Below are positions 59,669 through 64,000 of a stretch of 64,000 nucleotides of DNA, in pieces. Under the pieces are notes generated by a model. It ran no database searches and was not told where the DNA came from. It saw only the letters and a list, made by a program, of their open reading frames with translations. The stretch spans positions 1-64,000 of the IMG/VR virus record IMGVR_UViG_3300047509_000221. One strand, given 5' to 3'. The position numbers and the translations under genes are program-made. Within the stretch, counting starts at the first letter, position 1. The number at the start of each line of letters is the position of its first letter. This DNA comes from a virus.

Positions 59669-60128
59669 GGCGGGTCTCCGGTTGGTTTATTGGCGTTGCA
59701 TGGTAATGCCGAGTGTGGAGCAGCGAAGCCCTGCGTTGCGTGGAGGAGCGTAGCCTCTTGGTGCATGACAACGCGACACGTGGTGGGGCGCTGTGTTGCA
59801 TCGCGCCGTGGTGCTCAGCGTTGCGATGTGGGGCAGATGGTGCGTCGCGGTGAGAGGCGCTGCGGGGCGAGGCCCTGCGTAGTGCGGCGTCGCGCAGCGC
59901 AGTGGAGTGTTGCGATGCTCTGCGATGCGCAGCAAAAAGTAGGAGGGGACGAGGCTCTGCGTTGCGATGCCATGCGGGACACTGCGGGGCGGGGCTACGC
60001 GGGACGTCGCGCAGCGGTGCGGTGAGCAGGGCAGAATTGCGTTGCGGTGCTGCGTGCAGCGGTGCGCAGAGACGCGCAGCGCCGCTGGGCCAAGAGGCGA
60101 GTAGCGCAGCGAGGACTCCATCTCATTA
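59669..60128 (-). repeat. 460-base non-coding leader of degenerate CGCAACGC-type repeats
   Basis: No gene is credible here. On the minus strand words such as CGCAACGC, ATCGCAACG, CGCAGCGC, ATCGCAGAG and CGCAACACT recur dozens of times with variable 1-6 base gaps. Frame and spacing are irregular, so this is neither a CRISPR array nor a coding repeat. It lies between a promoter (60129) and the gene at 59117, so it should be transcribed as a long 5' leader or a separate RNA. Confidence 0.6.
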
Positions 60129-60158
60129 CATCTAGGCTGAGTATGCATGGTTCGTAAA
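60129..60158 (-). promoter_or_regulatory. Leftward promoter TTTACG-18-TAGATG
   Basis: Minus-strand TTTACG and TAGATG 18 bases apart, immediately after the stop of the gene at 60163. It would transcribe the repeat leader and the gene at 59117. Confidence 0.5.
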
Positions 60159-60162
60159 GTCT

Positions 60163-61056
60163 TCATCCCATGCTCTCGATCATCTCGGCCAGCAGCCGCT
60201 TGTCCTCTACCTCCTGCTCGACCATCACGTCCCAGGCCTCCTCGTCGCGGATGCGCATGACCGCGTCCCGAATGAGGTCCTGGATGACCTGTGGGTCCAG
60301 AGCGTCGAGCTCCCACGACTCCTCCCCGTACAGGTCCCTGTAGGACGCGAACCGGGAGTCATTCTCCTTGGCTGGGTTGGGCGGGGGAGAGTACTGCTCG
60401 ATCTGGTCCATGTTGAGCGCTAGGCGGCTGACCATGACGGGGACGCCCGCGTACAGGCTCAGCTTCTCCGCGTTGCTCTCGGTCATGTGGATTCCGCTCG
60501 GGTCGTGGTCGCCGAGGTGGAAGACGATCGGGCGCTGGCCCCGCTGGATGTAGTCCGCGAAGCGTCGCCCGGCGCGCCAGTGCTCGCTCGTGGAGTTGTA
60601 GCCCTTCTGGGCGTAGAAGTCCACCTCGAGCCGGTTGCATATCTGGCCGACCACGCCCTCGAGCGCCTGCTTCTCGACCCAGACCTCCGGCCGGAACGGC
60701 TGGTTGGCCCACTTGTCGATGCTGTACCCGGCGAGCGCGTCCCGGAGCACCTGCGCCGGGCTCGTCTGGTGGTTCAGTCCCATCAGGTTGCGGCCCCGGT
60801 CCTCGATCGCCGTCCACGAGATCAGGCCGACGTTCCGGCCGGTGTTGATCGCGCCCTGGATGCGGTCGTAGGTGGCCCCGGTGTTGGGCATCCACCCGCG
60901 CTGGACGAACTGGTAGTGAATCTGGCGAACGGTCAGGGTGAAGCCCTTCTGCTCGTACTCGCCGACGACGTGGTTGATGCGCCCGATGAGGTCGACGGTG
61001 ACTGACCGGAGGTTCCGCTCCTCGTACGCGATGTAGAGGCCGGTGTCCTCAGTCAC
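60163..61056 (-). CDS. TOPRIM-like (Spo11/TopoVI-A-type) phage protein (297 aa)
   Basis: TLTVRQIHYQFVQRGWMPNT is a winged-helix-like entry; FRPEVWVEKQALEGVVGQIC and PIVFHLGDHDPSGIHMTES supply the acidic residues of a TOPRIM-type metal site (Glu in VEK, DxD in GDHDPSG). LALNMDQIEQYSPPPNPAKE and ESWELDALDPQVIQDLIRDA complete a family common in phages. The place of the transesterifying Tyr cannot be confirmed. The GTG nine bases after AGGAGG is chosen. It may nick or process DNA. Confidence 0.72.
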   Translation of the reverse strand: MTEDTGLYIAYEERNLRSVTVDLIGRINHVVGEYEQKGFTLTVRQIHYQFVQRGWMPNTGATYDRIQGAINTGRNVGLISWTAIEDRGRNLMGLNHQTSPAQVLRDALAGYSIDKWANQPFRPEVWVEKQALEGVVGQICNRLEVDFYAQKGYNSTSEHWRAGRRFADYIQRGQRPIVFHLGDHDPSGIHMTESNAEKLSLYAGVPVMVSRLALNMDQIEQYSPPPNPAKENDSRFASYRDLYGEESWELDALDPQVIQDLIRDAVMRIRDEEAWDVMVEQEVEDKRLLAEMIESMG

Positions 61057-61288
61057 GACTCTCGGCCTCCTGCTTGCGGACAATCTGCCGGGCTCTCCGG
61101 CCCTTGACGTCCAGAAAGCGCTCGCGGCCCATCCGGGCCACGGTCAGCGGAAACTTTGTCTGCCCCAGCAGTCTCTCGGTGTGATCCTTCGGGCGCAGGG
61201 CCACCAGGATGACGCGGTCGCGGTGTCGGCAGACGCGGTACGTGCGTCCACGATCACGAACATAGGTGTTGGTGATTGGGCTAGTCAT
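61049..61288 (-). CDS. Hypothetical basic protein (79 aa)
   Basis: MTSPITNTYVRDRGRTYRVC, RHRDRVILVALRPKDHTERL, TVARMGRERFLDVKGRRARQ. Beta-rich and basic, could bind nucleic acid. Leader GAGGAGACCCGAGG; own promoter 28 bases upstream; overlaps the TOPRIM gene by eight bases. Confidence 0.6.
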   Translation of the reverse strand: MTSPITNTYVRDRGRTYRVCRHRDRVILVALRPKDHTERLLGQTKFPLTVARMGRERFLDVKGRRARQIVRKQEAESRD

Positions 61289-61493
61289 CCTCGGGTCTCC
61301 TCGGCAGAGGATCACCATGTACCTCGGTCAGGCCATCATGTAAAGCCCTCCTGAGCTCCGCGATCAGCTCGGGGACGTCCACGTGGCAGTCCCAGTGCTC
61401 CGCCCAGCGTCCGTCGGAGGACGACGCCGGGCCGTAGCGCGGCTGCGTCGATCGGACCGGCTCTCCACAGATCCTGCAGACGGGGTCAGGCAA
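61281..61493 (-). CDS. Hypothetical protein with CxxC motif (70 aa), TTG start
   Basis: A TTG overlaps the stop of the Arc-like gene by eight bases and gives LPDPVCRICGEPVRSTQPRY, then RWAEHWDCHVDVPELIAELR. CxxC plus HWDCH suggests a zinc site. The promoter of the next gene lies inside its 3' part. Confidence 0.55.
   Translation of the reverse strand: MPDPVCRICGEPVRSTQPRYGPASSSDGRWAEHWDCHVDVPELIAELRRALHDGLTEVHGDPLPRRPEDD
61316..61344 (-). promoter_or_regulatory. Leftward promoter TTTACA-17-TACATG
   Basis: Minus-strand TTTACA and TACATG 17 bases apart, inside the gene at 61281 and 28 bases before the ATG at 61288. Confidence 0.6.
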
Positions 61494-61662
61494 TGTATAT
61501 GTCCTCGATGGCGTACTGAATCGCCTGCCGGCAGAACTCCTTCATGGAAACACCATTCCGCGCAGCGTGGGACTGAATCTCCTGATAGAGTTCTCGCGAC
61601 ATTGGCAGAGTTATCTGAGTCATGTCGACATCCTTGGCAGGCTTCTTTGGGCGGAAGGTCAT
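61486..61662 (-). CDS. Arc/CopG-like ribbon-helix-helix regulator (58 aa)
   Basis: MTFRPKKPAKDVDMTQITLP, then MSRELYQEIQSHAARNGVSM and KEFCRQAIQYAIEDIYI. A short strand (MTQITLP), a helix with ELYQEIQSHAARNG, the turn VSMKEF and a second helix give the ribbon-helix-helix fold; strand residues would contact DNA. ATG overlaps the upstream stop (ATGA). A candidate regulator of the early leftward genes. Confidence 0.75.
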   Translation of the reverse strand: MTFRPKKPAKDVDMTQITLPMSRELYQEIQSHAARNGVSMKEFCRQAIQYAIEDIYIA

Positions 61663-62672
61663 CCGATCACTCCCGCCACCTTGCGCTCTCCGGCCTGCTG
61701 GTCGATGCCGACGGAGTCGCCAGCTTCGTAGCCCGCGCGGTAGGCTCCCCAGTCGCGCTGCTTCTCCGAGCCCGTGCCGGCGTTCGAGGACCGCTTGCGC
61801 TCGGCCTTGCGGCGCTCCTCCTCCTGCGCGGCGGCCTCCTCGGGGTGGGCGGCTGCCCAGCGGGTGTACTCCTCCTGAGCCTCTCGCTTGCGACGGGCGC
61901 GCTCGGCCCTCTCATATCTCTGCTGCGCCGACCAGCCCTCTCCCATGACGAAGTCCATGTTGGCGTCTTCCTCCGTCTTGCGGAGGTCGGCCAGAGTCAT
62001 GGCGGTCGCAGTGCTGACTCCCGCCATCCCTGCCTCGCGGACGCGGCGCTCCTCGTCCAGGGCGCGCTGGCGCTCCTCGGATATCTGGGTCTGGCGGCGG
62101 TCCCACAGCTTCTCGGCAATCCTCTCGGCGATGCCCTCGCGGAAGGAGACGGCCCAGCGGCTGCGCAGCTGGGTATTGACGGATTCAGTCACGCCTTCTT
62201 CATGAAGACGTGACCGAGTCAGTCTCTCGATCGTGCCGAGCAGGTACTGGGCCATCGTCCGCGTCGCCTGGATATTGTGCAGACGCCCGATGATCTTGAA
62301 CTCGCCCCGGAGAATGTGCGTCCGGCGGAACGGGTCCAGAATTCGGAGCGCCTTCGCATCAAGGCGCTCCCTCTTCACCCAGTGCTTCTGGTGCCAGCAG
62401 AGGCAGAAGTTGAGCTCGGCGATGCGACTCCAGAGATCGCGCTCGTACTCGTAGAAGCCCCCGACCAGCCGCTCCTCGGCCCGGCGTCCGCCGCCCTCGC
62501 CCGTCTCGTCCACGGACGCGAGGGTGAGGTTAAGGTCGGCCAGCATGGCCATGGCCTTGGCCGTCGCGGCGGCGGCCTCGTGCTCGTTGGGGTTCCGTCC
62601 GGCGAGGCGCAGCAGCTTCTCGACAGTGTCGAGTCCGGCGCGCTGCTCCTCAGTGAGCTGGTCGGTGGTCAA
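61659..62672 (-). CDS. DUF2786-type protein (337 aa)
   Basis: TVEKLLRLAGRNPNEHEAAA, ATAKAMAMLADLNLTLASVD is the DUF2786 helical pair (KLLxLAxxxPxEHEAxxAxxKAxxLM). A second domain follows with EFKIIGRLHNIQATRTMAQY, RSRWAVSFREGIAERIAEKL. The rest is a long charged helix and a basic tail with DWGAYRAGYEAGDSVGI. Function unknown but common in phages. A TTG eight bases after GAGGAG and overlapping the upstream TGA (TTGA) is preferred; a GTG three codons up is possible. Confidence 0.75.
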   Translation of the reverse strand: MTTDQLTEEQRAGLDTVEKLLRLAGRNPNEHEAAAATAKAMAMLADLNLTLASVDETGEGGGRRAEERLVGGFYEYERDLWSRIAELNFCLCWHQKHWVKRERLDAKALRILDPFRRTHILRGEFKIIGRLHNIQATRTMAQYLLGTIERLTRSRLHEEGVTESVNTQLRSRWAVSFREGIAERIAEKLWDRRQTQISEERQRALDEERRVREAGMAGVSTATAMTLADLRKTEEDANMDFVMGEGWSAQQRYERAERARRKREAQEEYTRWAAAHPEEAAAQEEERRKAERKRSSNAGTGSEKQRDWGAYRAGYEAGDSVGIDQQAGERKVAGVIG

Positions 62673-62917
62673 GCGTCGCACTCCTCATCCTCGTCCGCAT
62701 CGCAGACAGTGGCAATCGACGACGGAAACATCTCCACTGTCAAGCGTAGCGGGGTCCCGCACTCGCAGCGCATGAAGACAGGGGTCTCGCTCCCGTCATC
62801 TGCAGGCTTTGTGGGTGGCTCCAGATCTGAGTAGCAACCGGGACAGGTGAAGCGATCACTGAAATGATCGTTTGAGCAGTAGACACCGCGCTCAACGTCG
62901 AAACGTCCGAATGGCAT
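62669..62917 (-). CDS. Small zinc-ribbon protein (82 aa)
   Basis: FTCPGCYSDLEPP and MRCECGTPLRLTVE give two Cys pairs (CPGC and CEC) about 25 residues apart. The end is strongly acidic (DADEDEECDA). Leader GCCGAGGAGACTCAGTC before ATG, nearly the same as at 57524; own promoter upstream. Confidence 0.65.
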   Translation of the reverse strand: MPFGRFDVERGVYCSNDHFSDRFTCPGCYSDLEPPTKPADDGSETPVFMRCECGTPLRLTVEMFPSSIATVCDADEDEECDA

Positions 62918-62943
62918 GACTGAGTCTCCTCGGCAGAGACCTC

Positions 62944-62972
62944 ATCATAGCGTCAGGACGGACTTCGCGAAA
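62944..62972 (-). promoter_or_regulatory. Leftward promoter TTTCGC-17-TATGAT
   Basis: Minus-strand TTTCGC and TATGAT 17 bases apart, 27 bases ahead of the ATG at 62917 and overlapping the 3' end of the nucleotidyltransferase gene. Confidence 0.55.
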
Positions 62973-63414
62973 GTCCCCCTCTCGCCCTCTCAATCAGGGC
63001 CGACGACGACTGCGTCTTGCCGCCGCCCACGCCAAAGGCAAGGTCGACCGCGCCCTCGTACCGGCACCACGACTCCTCGGGGGTCGTGCCGGTGCCCCGG
63101 TCGCCGCCATTGCAGAACGTGATGCGGGAGCGGGGGTGCAGGGCTCGGAGCTCGATGAGAGAGCGGACGACTGTGCCATCCTCGTCCAGCGCATGGTGCA
63201 CGCAGACCACGCCCCGAATGGCCCTGACGATCTCGGCCCTCTCGTCCCAGGACATGAAGGGCTGCCCCTTCTTGCGGACCAGCCATGCGTCGGAGTTGAG
63301 GATGACGTGCACCGGGCCGTGCTCGAGCGCGCCCAGGAGCAGGCGCGCGTGTCCGGAGTGCAGCGGGTCGAAGCCTCCGCTCACGACGGAGATGCGACGC
63401 TCGAACCAGTTCAT
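62953..63414 (-). CDS. HIGH-motif nucleotidyltransferase (153 aa)
   Basis: ISVVSGGFDPLHSGHARLLL carries the nucleotide-binding HxGH motif, HVILNSDAWLVRKKGQPFM a second conserved strand-turn, and KTQSSSALIERA the C-terminal Ser motif. This is the cytidylyltransferase-like fold (glycerol-3-phosphate cytidylyltransferase, RfaE C-terminal, NMN adenylyltransferase). The substrate cannot be told; it could activate a sugar for DNA or surface modification. TGATG overlap with the gene upstream. Confidence 0.85.
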   Translation of the reverse strand: MNWFERRISVVSGGFDPLHSGHARLLLGALEHGPVHVILNSDAWLVRKKGQPFMSWDERAEIVRAIRGVVCVHHALDEDGTVVRSLIELRALHPRSRITFCNGGDRGTGTTPEESWCRYEGAVDLAFGVGGGKTQSSSALIERARGGLSRSPS

Positions 63415-63710
63415 CACAGGTCGCCCTCCCTCAGCTGCTGGTTGCGCCCGGCATCGTCCTCCGGCACGAACCTCTCAGTGTCGATGGTCCGGGCTGGCTG
63501 CGTGCGGTTGGGGCGCGGGTACTGCGTGCCCAGCGGCATCGACGGAATGTCCCCGAAGAAGGCGTGGCCGTCCTGGTACTTGCCGGCGATCTCGGCAGCC
63601 GTGACCCAGCGGTCAAAGACCGGGGCGAGCTCCAGGTTGTCATCTGGCATCTCCACGAACCAGCGCTGGCAGGCAGGCCGCCAGGCGACCACGCAGCGCC
63701 GCGCCCTCAC
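63414..63710 (-). CDS. Hypothetical protein (98 aa)
   Basis: The GTG overlaps the preceding stop as GTGA: VRARRCVVAWRPACQRWFVE, MPDDNLELAPVFDRWVTAAE, IAGKYQDGHAFFGDIPSMPL. Probably small alpha/beta with a proline-rich end. Coupled to the nucleotidyltransferase downstream, so a related role is possible. An internal ATG (MPDDNLEL) could also start it. Confidence 0.55.
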   Translation of the reverse strand: MRARRCVVAWRPACQRWFVEMPDDNLELAPVFDRWVTAAEIAGKYQDGHAFFGDIPSMPLGTQYPRPNRTQPARTIDTERFVPEDDAGRNQQLREGDL

Positions 63711-63943
63711 GCAGCCCTCTCGTCCCACTGGGCGAGGTCCTCGTCCACCAGATGGTGGGCGTCGCTCTCCATCCAGTCGTAGTCGTCGTGCCCGAACTCG
63801 GTCTCGACCACGCCGAGGTACAGCCGGAGGTAGTCCTCGGCAGCCCGCGCGGCCTCCCCCCGCCCCATGTCGGGGCAGCGGGCCTCGTATCTGTCGGCCA
63901 TCCAGCCGACGAACTGGGCGCGGCTCTGCCGCCTGCCCATCAT
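63707..63943 (-). CDS. Small helical phage protein (78 aa or more)
   Basis: MMGRRQSRAQFVGWMADRYE, ARCPDMGRGEAARAAEDYLR, DYDWMESDAHHLVDEDLAQW: helical and acidic, like a short protein seen in many phages. The frame stays open to the right window edge without another start codon, so the gene may begin outside the window. If so, this entry is the C-terminal part of a larger protein. Confidence 0.55.
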   Translation of the reverse strand: MMGRRQSRAQFVGWMADRYEARCPDMGRGEAARAAEDYLRLYLGVVETEFGHDDYDWMESDAHHLVDEDLAQWDERAA

Positions 63944-64000
63944 CTGCTCGAACGAGGTCCAGACCTGCGGCCAGGAGCCGCGCGTGGCGGCCTTGCTGTA

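Noticed and set aside
59669-60128. CRISPR array or coding repeat
   Set aside because: No constant-length repeat or spacer, no cas genes, and the open frames across it are His/Arg/Pro-rich with no ribosome site.

Overview
The window is a contiguous piece of a tailed (siphovirus-type) phage genome. It is GC-rich, nearly gene-saturated, and its genes are chained by 1-16 bp start/stop overlaps (ATGA, GTGA, TGATG). Several features point to an alphaproteobacterial host. The tail-tip genes follow the order known from alphaproteobacterial gene-transfer agents: DUF2460, DUF2163/BR0599, NlpC/P60 peptidase, tip protein. The phage also carries a near full-length copy of the alphaproteobacterial master cell-cycle regulator CtrA. 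No integrase, excisionase or CI-like repressor was seen, and both ends of the window lie inside leftward genes, so this is an internal part of the genome.

Layout. (1) 1-7.4 kb, leftward: about 22 small genes, mostly of unknown function, including a DnaQ-type exonuclease, a lipoprotein, two membrane proteins, small zinc-binding proteins and a cupin. (2) 7.4-8.1 kb: non-coding, AT-rich switch region with repeated elements. (3) 8.1-35.05 kb, rightward: micro-genes, large terminase, portal fused to a MuF domain, prohead protease, major capsid protein, connectors, tail tube, tail chaperones with a probable -1 frameshift, tape measure, tip complex, fibres, then membrane protein, holin candidate and lysozyme. 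(4) 35.2-35.9 kb, leftward: overlapping spanin pair. (5) 36.0-37.8 kb, rightward: small gene and UvrD-type helicase, then a tRNA-like element. (6) 38.1-39.8 kb, leftward: SNF2-type helicase and a small gene. (7) 39.8-40.1 kb: second copy of the repeat-bearing switch region. (8) 40.1-54.6 kb, rightward: replication and DNA-modification block (primase-polymerase, second UvrD helicase, DNA hypermodification enzymes, thymidylate synthase homologue, family A DNA polymerase). (9) 54.7-56.5 kb: small leftward gene, then rightward CtrA-like regulator and PD-(D/E)XK nuclease. (10) 56.5-64 kb, leftward: probable early genes, many in short cassettes of promoter, one to three genes and hairpin.

How the genes may work together. 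The block from 46.1 to 52.6 kb reads as a pathway for making modified DNA. It holds a thymidylate synthase-like (probably dUMP hydroxymethylase) gene, an HD nucleotidase, an Nmad1-domain protein, a helical-domain protein of the HMUDK/thymine pyrophosphorylase class, a TET-associated-type glycosyltransferase and two glycosylase-like proteins, next to the polymerase. Between them sits an Acb2-like domain (cyclic-nucleotide sponge, anti-CBASS) fused to an Ig-like domain. The CtrA-like protein has lost its phosphorylation site but keeps the DNA-binding half, so it may take over host cell-cycle promoters. Leftward genes use a recurring TTTACA-17-TAnnnT promoter. The two divergent switch regions instead share copies of an element built on GCTATTGA plus TATTACTTTTTTC. 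Function calls come from motif recognition by eye; no database search was run.
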